The notes under the pieces are model-generated. The model worked only from the letters and a program-made list of their open reading frames with translations, did no database searches and was not told the origin of the DNA. Of a stretch of DNA of 64,000 nucleotides, positions 46,535 to 57,137 are shown piece after piece. Positions within the stretch are counted from its first letter, which is position 1. Each line of letters starts with the position of its first letter. Location of the stretch: positions 2,854,001 through 2,918,000 of the forward strand of contig NC_079889.1 of the NCBI RefSeq assembly GCF_029227915.1, written 5' to 3'. Made by a program: the position numbers and the translations under genes. Source of the DNA: Hydractinia symbiolongicarpus. Lineage: Eukaryota > Cnidaria > Hydrozoa > Anthoathecata > Hydractiniidae.

Positions 46535-46710
46535 AAAACAGCTTACTGGATAAACTTTCGCGAATGAAGAAATTTGGAAACTTTTGCGAGATAAAGTTTC
46601 GCGAATAAAGAAAATCGCACATTTCCGCGAGATAAAATTTCGCGAAAATGGCGAAAAATCGCGAATTCGCGAAAGTTTCTATCGCAAAAGTTTCTCTCGC
46701 AAAAGTTTCT
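46535..46710. repeat. TTTCGCGAA-rich dispersed repeat, best copy
   Basis: Dense GCGAGATAAAGTTTCGCGAA and AAAATCGCGAATTCGCG words. An open frame on the minus strand runs through it (EFTARETFAIETFA-like repetition) but it is a by-product of the repeat. Confidence 0.55.
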
Positions 46711-47389
46711 AGAATTAAAGTATTGCTTCCATATTTCGCAGCATAATTCGCTTTCAATGTATAAATTGATCTATTTCATCGTACTGCCAAAAGCTTAATT
46801 CGATTAATTCAAAACTTGGATCTTATGATAGCGTTCAAATTTCAAGTTTGTTTACTTTTTTGTGTGTACATTTTACTCGGTCGCTACAGAAAAATACCGC
46901 CCGCTCACGTGATCAATAAAAGCCAATAAAAACGTCAGATATAAAGAAGACATTACACTGCCAGGTACTAAATTGTAGTTAGTATAATTTATGACCTTGT
47001 TAAAACATATTATTTGACAATTCTTGCAAATTTTAGCTATGGTACTACTCTTAATAAAGATTCTTTCCATTTATCATACTTTTATTGCGCTAGATAGCTA
47101 CACAGCAACAGAATAAAATATTTTATCCTGGTGGTGTAGACGAGTATAGGGGGTTCTTCGCTGGTCGTTGCAGGACCTTTATCTGAAAACTCTTGACTTT
47201 CGTTTTTTTCAAGATTTCTCCTTTTAACTTGGTAAGCTCACACAAGCCACGTTTCGAGATTGATTTTAACGTATATGGACCAAGTCATATGTAATTAAAT
47301 TTCCCACCTTTTCTTTTCTTTCGCTTTAAGTTTTAAACCAATGGGCACGATACGAATTGCAATGGAGAGTCTTCTTCTGCGGAGTACCT

Positions 47390-47515
47390 TTTTCCTAGGA
47401 AATAAGTACTCCCCTAAATAAACTTAGGGGAATACTTATTTCCCAGAAGGAGTACTTATTTCCCAGGGAATAAGTACTGGGAAGAACTTTTTTTCGGTGA
47501 GTACTTATTAACTGC
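47390..47515. repeat. GGAAATAAGTACT inverted/direct repeat cluster
   Basis: Several copies of GGAAATAAGTACT or its complement around a CCCCTAA/TTAGGGG centre at about 47413-47433. Confidence 0.5.
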
Positions 47516-48524
47516 TACATCGGTATAATTGGTCTTTGACACCACGTTGCAAAAGCACACCTATAATTTTCGAACTGGATAACACATTTTAGTGGTAACC
47601 TATCTGGTCTCATATAATTGCACTGCACAATTAAAAAACGCCGTGCCGGTAAAAATAGTGGTAAACACCGCACATGAAATGCTTCATATTTTTAGGCCTA
47701 ACACCATCACCAAGACCAAAAGAAAGTTCACCACTTCAACACAGGGTCGAATCCAGAGATTTTTTAAAAGTAGGCTTAAGTAAAAAAATGCTTAATAAGT
47801 TAGTTCACAACGCCCCAACAAGGCGTTGTATTGCGCTTGTTAGGGCTTAATCCAAAAAAGCTGGAAGCTAACGCTGCTTTTAAGGCTATCTAAATGCCTT
47901 AAATGGTTCTAAATTTGTCGAAAAATACAACAATACGAAAATTTTTATGACAGAAAAAACAAAGAATTGAATAAATTCCCAATGTAGGCTTTAGCCTACC
48001 CTGCCTATAGCTGGATCCCACCCTGCAACAGGGTTTTGCACCTTGGTAAAATTACATTTTTATTAATTTATTTAAAAAAACCGATATCTTAATAAACTTC
48101 CCGTTGCAATAACACATTCGATCATTACACCTTTCACGAATTCTCCCCTATCTTTTGGAAATGTCTGAAACCTTATTGTAACATTGTGAAAAACAAATTC
48201 AGCCTGCTCTTTGTTGTAAAGATTTTTAAAAAGACTAGGTGTAAGAAACTATGTAAAAAGATAGTAAACTACTCCACAGAGTCTTTGATATCAATTATTT
48301 ATAAAAACAATTCTGTTAAAAAGTTTTTGTTTTTTAGGTTAAAACCTGGAATTTGCGTAACTAAAAGTAATGAACCAGAGGCAAAGCAGACAGGTAAAAT
48401 TTAGCTACTTGTTCCAGAGCTCTTTTACGCCTATGGCATGAAGCCCTCTTGTTAAATTCCAAAGGCGTATAAAAGGCCTGAGTACGAGGTTGGCTATAAC
48501 TGAATTGCTACTTATTTAGTTATT

Positions 48525-48765
48525 TTTATTTATTTTCTTGGTTTCTGCTGAAATTAGATATTTTTATTTGTATACATAACTAGCTGTTTAATTTAGGCTT
48601 CTGGCACACAACATTCGGTAAAGAAGAAGGTGTCAAGTTGGATAAATAGCAAATGCACAGACTTGTAACTCGATGATTAAATGCTAAAGATAAAAATGAC
48701 TTTTTAAACTCTGGTTAGTATCTGGGGTGAGCTCAAGTATCATGCACTTCTTCGTACAATAATGT
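48525..48765 (+). repeat. Dispersed repeat, copy 2 (first copy at 31074)
   Basis: Same orientation as 31074-31325; shares TTTTCTTGGTTTCTGCTGAA, GACTTGTAACT, CTGGTTAGTAT and TTCGTACAATAA. Confidence 0.6.
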
Positions 48766-49557
48766 CGTACAATTATCCTCCATCTCCCAATTGTTCATGG
48801 ATAATCTCCCTCTCCCTATAGTATCAATAGAAAACCCTGGGCTGCACGATATCTCCTAAAGTGGTACAATAAGGTAATTGCAAATTTATTGAGTTTCTAT
48901 AGAAAGACATTTATACGTGTGCAAAGAGGGTTTAGATTTTAGAAAAAAAAAGGTTTTAAAATGTTTCCTATACCAATATATATTCTTTTTTTGTAGTTTT
49001 CTTAAGCAAAATACATTAGGATGCTAAAAGAAAGAACTAGGTAAATTAAAGTAAAGTATATTCCTGAAAAACCAGTCCTAAACTTATTTAACCCTACCAG
49101 CCTGGGCTTTTACGGTCTTTAAAAAACCTTAGGTGATAACTTTTGGTAGGATTGAGCTATAAACATCAAATTTTGGCCAGAATTACCTTTTTTCAGCTTA
49201 CATAACTTGAGGTTAAGAAAGTTTGGAAAACCTTTTTCCCGTTCTGTTTTCACAAAGCGCACAAAATACAGTTTTAGAGATAGGAAAGTGTATGTTCTAA
49301 CACAATCGCGCACACGCACGCACAGACGTCACAACAAGTCCCTACAAACCCATACCATGCAGTGCATAGCCATGGAATTCAAGGGGTAAATCCAGTACCA
49401 TGCCGTGCTTAGCCATGTAAAGTCCCTTATAGTCAATGCTTATCCATGCATAGCAGTGACATCATCAAAAATCATACAAAAATGAGTAAAAAATTTCTAG
49501 GGCACCTAGTAGGGGGAATTTCCTTATGCTAATAATCAACGCATCCGCAGTCAAGAT

Positions 49558-52500
49558 GTGAACTGTGTTAGTTTCAAGCAGGATGAAATCGTCCGGGAAA
49601 GTAAAAAACTTACAATATACAATAAAGAAATAAATACATACACCGTGAAACAACTACGAGATATTGCTAAAAGCCGTGGAATTACGGGGTATTACAAGCT
49701 ACGTAAAGATGAATTGATTTCTTTATTGGAGGACGTACCACGGAGGTATAAATCGAGGCCACCTAAGCAACCAGCTAAGCCCATAACATCGGGGGATATG
49801 GACATTTTTGAGAGGCAGGAGATGGCGAAGGCCCGTCCAACTATCAGGGGTAAAATCAGGGAATGGCACAACTGGGTATTGCCCCCATCCGAGATGGACC
49901 TACTCAAGAAACAGCAACTGTCGAAAAATCGTTCGGTTGTAGGGGATAAGATGAAAGGGTAGTATAATTGGCTTGTGGACGCTGTTTCAAAGCCCATAAA
50001 AGAGGAGATCAAGAGAACCTATGCAGCCTTTAAACGTAGGGTGATGGATTTCTCTAATGGGACAGCTAATGCGAGACCTACGCTTCATGACAAAGTCGAA
50101 CAGGAGGCCGAAGAAGACTATCTTCCAGATATCCAAAAACTATATGATCAGCCGGAGCAAGACTATACCCCCCAAGAACATAAGCATGCCCTCAACAGGA
50201 CGTTTTGAACTTTCCGAATTCCCGGTATAGGAGGTGCTGACGTCGATGGGTATATGGGAATGATAAGGCCCAACGTGAAAACCTTGGTTGAGGACCAGGT
50301 AGAAGATATGGGCTCGGCAAAAATACAGCTGTCCCTCTGGATCATGTGGAAGAAGAGGACGAACTCGGAGGAGGCCAACGATAAGTATATTGAGGTGAAA
50401 AAGGTATTCAATAGTAATATGGCCTCGGTCTTCCAGGGTAGCAACGTAGACGACATGCTGGATAGGATGTTTACTCAAATCAAAACACATGTGGAGCATC
50501 AGGCCCTATGTAGACCTCTACAATTGGGAGGGTATAGAGTTCCCCAAAAACATCAAAAGCATATACAAGTTCGAGAAGTATAACCCAGGCATTGCGGTGA
50601 ATGTCCTATACGTGACGGGAAAGAAGATCAATGCCCTAAGGCGATCAGAGCACAGCGGACGTAGCAATCAGGTGAACCTGTTGCTTATCACCGATGAGAA
50701 AAAGACCCACTACACAGCCGTCAATTCTCTATCGCAAATCTTAGGTAGTGAGACATCAAAGAACACAAAATCGATGCATTTTTGCCTGAACTGCCAACAA
50801 GGCTTCAACACGGTTGAATCGAGGGACAAACACCATGGCTACTGCAAGGACCACGAGGCCGTTAAAATCACGATGCCAACAGAGGCCGAGAAATGGCTAT
50901 ACTATGGGGATGGACAACAGCAATTCAAGGTACCCTTTGCCATATATGCAGACTTCGAGAGTCTACTCATCCCGGTAGAGGATGCAAGAGGCAACAAGAC
51001 TAAAAAGCTGAGTAATCACGTACCATCTGGATGGTGTACCTATAGTACCTTCGCCTATGGGGATGTACCAGATCCGTTAAAAGTATACAGGGTGAGAACT
51101 GTGTGACACGATTTGTGAGCTATCTGGAAGACGAGGTAAAGAGGTTATATAATACCTACCCACAACAGCCCATGCTGCCTCTAGCAAAGGTCCTAAAAAG
51201 GGAACATGACGAGGCCACGCACTGCCATATCTGCATGAAACTGTTTGACGACTGCGATAATAACCGTAAAGTTAGGGACCATTGTCACTATACAGGACTG
51301 TATAGGGGCGCAGCGCATAACAGCTGTAACCTTAAATACAAGATACCTAGCCATATACCCGTCATCTTCCACAATCTAAGCGGTACGATGCACACCTGTT
51401 TATCCGGGAACTTGGGAAAAAATACGACAGGCAGGACATGGGTTGCATCGCCGAGAATAGTGAAAAATATATGTTTCAATGTTATAATCAAGGTACCCCT
51501 TGCAGGCATGGGGTATGGCGATGGAGAAACGTATAAGAAGATCGAGATTAGGTTTATCGATAGCTGCCGATTCATGCCCTCAAGTCTTGACAAATTGGCC
51601 AGCAACCTCATTGGTACAAACGCTTAAGGTATGAAATGCCACCAGTGTGCAGATACCTGCCTGGAATTCCAGAGTATAGACGCCGAATACATGACAAAGT
51701 TACACTATCACAATTGCAACTTGAATACCACGAAGCAATTAGACAAGGAGAAACTAAGGGAAAACGTACCATCCATGGCAAAGTTCATCGACAAAAATGA
51801 TGTCTTCAGGTTGATACTTCGAAAAGGCGTGTACCCTTATGAGTACATGGATAACTGGCAACGATTTGAAGAGGTGGAGCTGCCTCCCAAGGAGGCTTTT
51901 TACAGCAAGCTGAATATGAAGGGGATCAGCGACAATGAGTATGCATACGCAAAAAAGGTATGGAATGTCATTACCCCGGAGGGTGTTAACGTTACTATGG
52001 GCGACTACCATGAAATCTACCTGACCATAGACGTTCTGCTATTAGCCGAGATCTTCGAAACGTTCCGGCACGTGTGCTTGACGAATTACAAGCTTGATCC
52101 CGCACACTTTTACAGCGCACCTGGGCTGGCCTGGAAGGCGGCACTCAAGTATACTGGAATCAGGTTGGAGCTCCTTACTGATCCCGAAATGCTCCTGATG
52201 TTCGAGAAGGGTATCCGAGGAGGTATAACCCAAGCTGTACATCGCTATGCCAAGGCTGATAACAAGTACATGGGAGACCAGTATAACCCGGATGAAGAAT
52301 CCTCCTACCTGCAGTATCTGGATGCGAACAAGCTGTACGGGTGGGCGATGCGTCAAGACCTCCCAACAGATGGTTTCAAATGGGTTTCAAATACTGAGGC
52401 CTTCACAGAAAGGCGAATGGAAAAGCTCTTTATTGGCAATAGACATGGGTACATTCTAGAGGTTGATATCGATTACCCGGAGAGACTGCACGATAGACAT

Positions 52501-53205
52501 AATGAGTTGCCGTTCCTACCCGAACGCATGCATATCAACAGGGTCGAGAAATTGGTACCAAATTTGGACGACAAGCAAAAGTACGTGGTACATATTAGAG
52601 CCCTTCACGAAGCCTTAAAACATGGGCTTGAATTGAAGAGAGTGCGCAGGGTCATCCAATTTAACCAGAAGCCCTGACTTAAAGGGTACATCGATCACAA
52701 CACGAGGCTTAGAACGGCTGCCAAAAATGAGTTTGAAAAGGATTTCTTTAAGTTGATGAATTTAAGCGTGTTTGGCGAGACGATGGAGAACATTAGAAAC
52801 CACCGCAACAGATGAATTTTACAGGGATATCGCGCAGGATGTTGAAACACGCTTTGACACGAGTGCCTACAACAAGGACGATGGTAGGCCCCTTCCTATA
52901 GGAAAGAACAAGAAGGTCGTCGGCTTGATAAAGAATGAGTTAAGTGGGAAAATAATGACCGAGTTCATCACCATTCATCTAAGGGCCAAGCTATATGCTT
53001 ACAAGAGCCTTACGAAGAGGGCGGTGATCGCAAAGCGAAGGGCGTAAGGAAGTGCATAACTAAGAAATCTATCACTTTTGACGATTACCGAAGATGTCTG
53101 GAAGAGGTCGTTGACGTCTACAGAAGCACTCAACAGGGAGGATGACAAAAGGCTCGTACAACCCGATCAAATTACGACACTCGCCAGGGGCCATTACCGC
53201 CGGGT
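49558..53205 (+). pseudogene. Protein-primed family B DNA polymerase (Polinton pPolB), broken
   Basis: Pieces in two frames form one long polymerase. N-terminus: SAP-like helix pair (YTVKQLRDIAKSRG, 49640-49730) and a Lys/Pro-rich region. Then a C2H2-like knuckle (FCLNCQQGFNTVESRDKH), exonuclease motif YADFES (50945), an HNH-like zinc region (CHICMKLF...DHCHYTG...NSCNLKY), Exo II near IPVIFHNLSG with a local frameshift, Exo III around YHEIYLTIDVLLLAEIFE, motif A-type YLDANKLYGWAM and motif [18 protein letters not shown] (52750-52796). In-frame stops at 49960, 50206, 51625 and 52675, with frame changes near 50500, 51100 and 52796. The segment that should hold the DTD motif C is missing, so the enzyme cannot work. 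It would have copied the element's linear DNA. Confidence 0.85.
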
Positions 53206-53220
53206 TTCTACGCGGAATAA

Positions 53221-53814
53221 ATGGACATATGCCTACTAATCGCTATAGTTCTACCGTATGCCATGATCGCTTATGTTCTTTTTCTTTATAAACGACTACT
53301 AATAAAGATGTCTGATATTGAAAGAGTGTTCGATAATGCCTCTGAAGAATATAAACATGTGGAACCCCCACCCAATAAACTTCAAGCCTTAAAAGAGGCC
53401 CTACGCAAAGGTAAAGGGCATCTCCTAACCAAGAAATGCACAGAAGGGTTTGTCGACGAGACTCCAGATGAGGCCATCGACAAGGTACATACCGAGTACG
53501 TACAGCGAGAATTGCAAGAGAAGGGCGAGAAGACTGCTAGGGCACCGTCTACCCATGTTATCAGCCTGTATGCCAGCATGATCGGGAACTTTGTGGATAT
53601 AGACAGCGCCGACGAATTACGTCGAGATATAGAAGAGGACCCTATTATCCGAGACTCTATTACAGATCACGGGATCCTCGTGCACTGCACCATTGGGAGG
53701 TGTTTGGCGCCTATCTTGGTAGCAGGGCATACCGCCAGACACATGGGTAAGAGGAGGGGGAGGAGGAGGAGAAGGAGAAGGAGCCTCGGGCGGTGCTATA
53801 AGATAAATGAGTGA
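53221..53814 (+). CDS. Polinton membrane protein, 197 aa
   Basis: Intact frame. N-terminal transmembrane segment (LLIAIVLPYAMIAYVLFLY), a charged helical middle (residues 30-120), an Ala/Ile-rich VHCTIGRCLAPILVAGHT region and a very basic Arg run near the C-terminus (GKRRGRRRRRRRS) that comes from a GGA/GAG simple-sequence stretch and may be altered. The ATG is embedded in GGAATAAATGG. Function unknown; position after the polymerase suggests a virion or membrane role. Confidence 0.6.
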   Translation: MDICLLIAIVLPYAMIAYVLFLYKRLLIKMSDIERVFDNASEEYKHVEPPPNKLQALKEALRKGKGHLLTKKCTEGFVDETPDEAIDKVHTEYVQRELQEKGEKTARAPSTHVISLYASMIGNFVDIDSADELRRDIEEDPIIRDSITDHGILVHCTIGRCLAPILVAGHTARHMGKRRGRRRRRRRSLGRCYKINE

Positions 53815-53905
53815 AGAAGAACAAAAGCAAGAAGAGAGAGAGTCATTACAAAACCACCAAAGCATCCGGGAAGGGTTGCGCAAGGAAACAAGCCGGCGGC
53901 ACTGA
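53807..53905 (+). CDS. Small acidic/basic Polinton ORF
   Basis: 32 residues (MSEEEQKQEERESLQNHQSI and onward). It overlaps the end of the preceding gene by 8 bases and its stop overlaps the next start as TGATG. May be a truncated form of a larger coiled protein. Confidence 0.35.
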   Translation: MSEEEQKQEERESLQNHQSIREGLRKETSRRH

Positions 53906-54204
53906 TGAAGAAGAGGAAGGAAGAAATGAAGCAACAAGCAGATACTGTAGAGCCTGCAGTTAAAGCCTATTCTGGGACCAGTTCCGTACAGTCGACGGAC
54001 AATGTCAACATATATGTGGTGGGGACTTTAGCCGTGCTTGCCATAGGTGTCGGGGTTTGGTACGATTTAGTAGGGGTGGAAATGAATCCAACAAGCCGGC
54101 GTCTAATCCAGAGCCTCAGCAGGGGAAACAGGGCAAAACTCAGCCTCAGATTGACATCTTCAAGATGTATTGAATTTTTTCAAAAATTGACACTAAATAA
54201 ATGA
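53905..54204 (+). CDS. Small single-pass membrane protein of the Polinton
   Basis: 99 residues: Lys/Glu-rich N-terminus, then a transmembrane helix NIYVVGTLAVLAIGVGVW (residues 35-52). The part after about residue 57 lies in the 482-bp duplicated unit, so the native C-terminus may have been replaced. Its stop overlaps the next start (ATGA at 54201). Confidence 0.45.
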   Translation: MKKRKEEMKQQADTVEPAVKAYSGTSSVQSTDNVNIYVVGTLAVLAIGVGVWYDLVGVEMNPTSRRLIQSLSRGNRAKLSLRLTSSRCIEFFQKLTLNK

Positions 54205-54554
54205 CCACAAGCAACGTAACCCCGAAAGAAAAGGAGATTTTCGATATGCTTTATGAGACAGTCGTAGACCTTAGTTTCACCTTTGCCTATGCCATGGCAG
54301 GTAAGAAATTGTTGGGCATAACAAGGCCCTCTACAAAAATGGATACAAATGACGTCCTCAAGATGGCGGCGTACTTCGCGGCAGGTAGGGCGAGCCGTGA
54401 AAAGTCTCCAAGGGATGGCTACCCGCGAGTATCGTGCCGAAACCTAAATGAGCGTTTAGTAAAATTTCTATTATGGAAGGAACCAAGTGCCAGAGATGTA
54501 GATGTAGATGTAGATGATCAAGGGAAATGGTCAAGACATGCATATGGTGCCTAA
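54201..54554 (+). CDS. Polinton 117-aa protein, copy 1
   Basis: MTTSNVTPKEKEIFDMLYET start, a helical region with weak hydrophobic segment FTFAYAMAGKKLLGI, and an acidic DVDVDVDD run near the end. Identical in protein to copy 2. Not recognised beyond its Polinton context. Confidence 0.6.
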   Translation: MTTSNVTPKEKEIFDMLYETVVDLSFTFAYAMAGKKLLGITRPSTKMDTNDVLKMAAYFAAGRASREKSPRDGYPRVSCRNLNERLVKFLLWKEPSARDVDVDVDDQGKWSRHAYGA

Positions 54555-54682
54555 CTGGTGGAAATGAATCCAACACGCCGGCGTCCAATCCAGAGCTTTA
54601 GCAGGGGAAACAGGGCAAAACTCAGCCTCAAATTGACATCTTCAAGATGTTTTGAATTTTTTCAAAAATTGACACTAAATAA

Positions 54683-55036
54683 ATGACCACAAGCAACGTA
54701 ACCCCGAAAGAAAAGGAGATTTTCGATATGCTTTATGAGACAGTCGTAGACCTTAGTTTCACCTTTGCCTATGCCATGGCAGGTAAGAAATTGTTGGGCA
54801 TAACAAGGCCCTCTACAAAAATGGATACAAATGACGTCCTCAAGATGGCGGCGTACTTCGCGGCAGGTAGGGCGAGCCGTGAAAAGTCTCCAAGGGATGG
54901 CTACCCGCGAGTATCGTGCCGAAACCTAAATGAGCGCCTAGTAAAATTTCTATTATGGAAGGAACCAAGTGCCAGAGATGTAGATGTAGATGTAGATGAT
55001 CAAGGGAAATGGTCAAGACATGCATATGGTGCCTAA
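54683..55036 (+). CDS. Polinton 117-aa protein, copy 2
   Basis: Exact protein duplicate of 54201-54554; the few base differences in the gene are silent, so selection or recency keeps both equal. Confidence 0.6.
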   Translation: MTTSNVTPKEKEIFDMLYETVVDLSFTFAYAMAGKKLLGITRPSTKMDTNDVLKMAAYFAAGRASREKSPRDGYPRVSCRNLNERLVKFLLWKEPSARDVDVDVDDQGKWSRHAYGA

Positions 55037-55098
55037 CTGGTAAGAAAATGTCAAGAGAGCAGCACGTACGCACCGGCAACCAGCCTCTATAAGAGCTC

Positions 55099-55766
55099 AT
55101 GACTATCTGTAGAGGTCATATTGAAGCCCAGTTTTTCGAGGGTTATACCTGGGAGCTCTATGAATATTTGCATATACATAACAAGGTACCGTTTAGGCAT
55201 GTGGAAACTGGCAGGCAGCCGACGCTTGCCGAGGTTGCCAAGGCAATACACCAGGTGAGCAAATGGATAGTAAATGTACAAGGCATGCATAAAATGCAAG
55301 CGCGTTCTAACCCAAGACAAGTTTAAGATCAGAGGCAATAGTCGAACAAAGAGTTGTATAAGTTGTCTGGATAAAGCGAAGGAGAAGAGGCAAATGCAAG
55401 GACCATGTTATCGAACGCGAAGTAGATCCCCTTGATATTGATAGGGAAATTAGAGGATTTCAACAGGATGAAGATTACCTGCTTTTGTATACCCTATTCA
55501 CATATGACATTATACCTCACTACTCCAAACTCATCGGAGAGAGCCGGGAAAAGGCACTGCTCGTCAAGAGATATTGCAAAGCGTTGCAATGCCTACAGGG
55601 AAAATTAATATATCCTACGCTACCCCTCGAATACCAGGCTCGAAATACCAAGCTCTGCCCTGCCTGCCGGGGGTCTTTGGTGAATAATCATGGTGGTGTA
55701 TTGATTTGCTCTGCATGTGCCGCGATATACCCTAAAATTCACGGTCGAAAATGGTCGAACTATTAG
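55099..55766 (+). pseudogene. Zinc-binding Polinton protein(s), frameshifted (VLTF3-like zinc ribbon possible)
   Basis: First part 55099-55326 (EAQFFEGYTWELYEYLHIHN) continues in another frame with RGNSRTKSCISCLDKAKEK. The second part, to a stop at 55766, contains LLLYTLFTYDIIPHYSKLIG and a clear zinc ribbon CPAC...ICSAC (about 55655-55735). This could be one or two original genes. A late-transcription-factor-like (VLTF3) identity is suggested by ribbon and context only. It ends at TAGTAAATGG, directly before the ATPase. Confidence 0.45.
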
Positions 55767-55769
55767 TAA

Positions 55770-56371
55770 ATGGACATTGTGAAGGAACCGTGTACGGCAA
55801 TTTTCACAGGGCCCACATCATGTTGGAAAACACAACGTGTTTTGGATCTACTCGAGAATGAGTATAAAAAGCACTATCACAATATCATCATCCTGTGTCC
55901 TACTATACGGTGGAATACCACCTACCTTGAAAGGTCCTCGCTATGGAATGACGAATATGTGTTCCTTATGGATCCCGGGAATGAGTTGTTTGAATGGATC
56001 CAAAAACTATAAAACTATCCTCATTGTTGGCAGGTGAGGAGACGTTGTTTGTGGTTGACGACGTCATAGCCGATGAAAGCCTCGACAAGTGTCGACAGTC
56101 CCTACTTGAGCTTGCCATCAGTGGTAGGCACAGAAGACATAGTTTGTGGCTCTTAACGCAGTAATATACTGCCCTGCCCAAGAATCTGAGGAGGCAGAAG
56201 AAGGCATTGTTTGCATTGTATCCACATGAGAGGAGCGATATGAAAATGATAGACGAGGAGACGAAGTTGTTCCCCGACTGGGATGATATCAAGGCTGAAC
56301 TTAAAAAATCCAAGCATGCATGCCTGTATGTGAGGTTGGAACATCCTAGGACCTGGAAGATTCTCAGATGA
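55770..56371 (+). pseudogene. A32-like genome-packaging ATPase, broken
   Basis: FtsK/HerA-type packaging ATPase of Polintons. Walker A region reads FTGPTSCWKTQ, with Trp where Gly normally precedes Lys. Walker B FVVDDV is near 56050, followed by ISGRHRRHSLWLLTQ, a sensor-like strand. A frameshift at about 56005 and an in-frame TAA at 56162 break it. The protein would have pumped DNA into capsids. End: TGA at 56369. Confidence 0.75.
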
Positions 56372-56409
56372 CCATACAAACAATCTACCTGAATAAATGA
56401 CAAAAGAAG

Positions 56410-57068
56410 ATGTCATCTCAAAAGGTTGTTATGGTACTTGCCCCACACGTAGAAATCATATACGACGGTTGTGATGCCCCATGGTTCAAAAGAGTTGACC
56501 TTGATAGGTTTTTGGGTATCGTAAAGATTAAAACATCATACAAAAAAATTAAGGGTCAACGTAGAGATAAACTTTCTCAATCATCCTCATCCCGATTAGG
56601 TATGCGAGGAAGAGGGAAAAATGGGCATGATATATTTATTTCCGCCGAAGCCGTTACAGAAATCTTGGTTCGATGTAGAAGTTTGGATGCCATTAAAATT
56701 GCTAGACGTTGTGGTATAGGAGTTCAAAACATAAAGCTTTTCCCAAGGAGGAGGGCACCATTTACAACATCCGCACCGCTTTTGACGGCGAAGATATGGT
56801 GATGCAGCATCATATTGATGGATATAGGATCGACTTGTACTTCCCAAGGTACAGATTGGCTATCGAATGTGATGAATTTGGACATGCTTATAGAGATATA
56901 GGCTAAGAGGTAAAGAGACAAAAGCATATCGAACAAGCCTTGAGATGCACCTTTATACGATATAACCCTGGTGCCCCCAACTTCTCCATTTTTCACATCA
57001 TTAACAAGATTTATCGCTATATGTTTGCTGAAATTAACCTAGAGGACTATGTCGTAATCGAGCACTAA
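56410..57068 (+). pseudogene. MSV199/BRO-N-like domain joined to a PD-(D/E)XK-like nuclease region
   Basis: N-terminal about 110 residues (MSSQKVVMVLAPHVEI, WFKRVDLDRFLGIVKI, GHDIFISAEAVTEILVRCRS) resemble the MSV199/BRO-N DNA-binding domain of large DNA viruses. After a frameshift near 56735 a nuclease-like part follows: HHIDGYRIDLYFPRYRLAIE then CDEFGH, i.e. D...E-x-D-E as in DUF559/Vsr-type enzymes. A TAA at 56904 interrupts it and the chain runs on to 57068. Known in Polinton/MSV199 families as accessory; exact role unknown. Confidence 0.6.
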
Positions 57069-57137
57069 TTTTACTACCGACAAGGGTATTAAAATGATCA
57101 CGTTTAAATCCTCTGGGTAAGCATTGGTATATACAAA

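Larger units (their letters stand above)
45700..49550. other. Gene-poor region left of the Polinton
   Basis: No supported gene. Apart from the listed repeats it contains at 49355-49455 a short run of CCATGC(A/C)GTGC(A/T)TAGCCATG words. No Polinton terminal inverted repeat was recognised, so the left boundary near 49.5 kb is set by where coding begins. Confidence 0.4.
54076..55039 (+). repeat. 482-bp tandem duplication
   Basis: 54076-54557 is repeated at 54558-55039 with only a handful of substitutions by eye. Each unit begins GTGGAAATGAATCCAACA and includes the complete 117-residue gene and its AATAAATGA start region. Confidence 0.9.

Noticed and set aside
46374-46757. 127-codon minus-strand frame with repeated ETFA-like residues
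   Set aside because: It reads through the TTTCGCGAA repeat, so the residue pattern comes from the DNA repeat; no splice or domain support.
47592-48404. Two short plus-strand frames
   Set aside because: Non-ATG starts, biased AT-rich composition and no recognisable domain.
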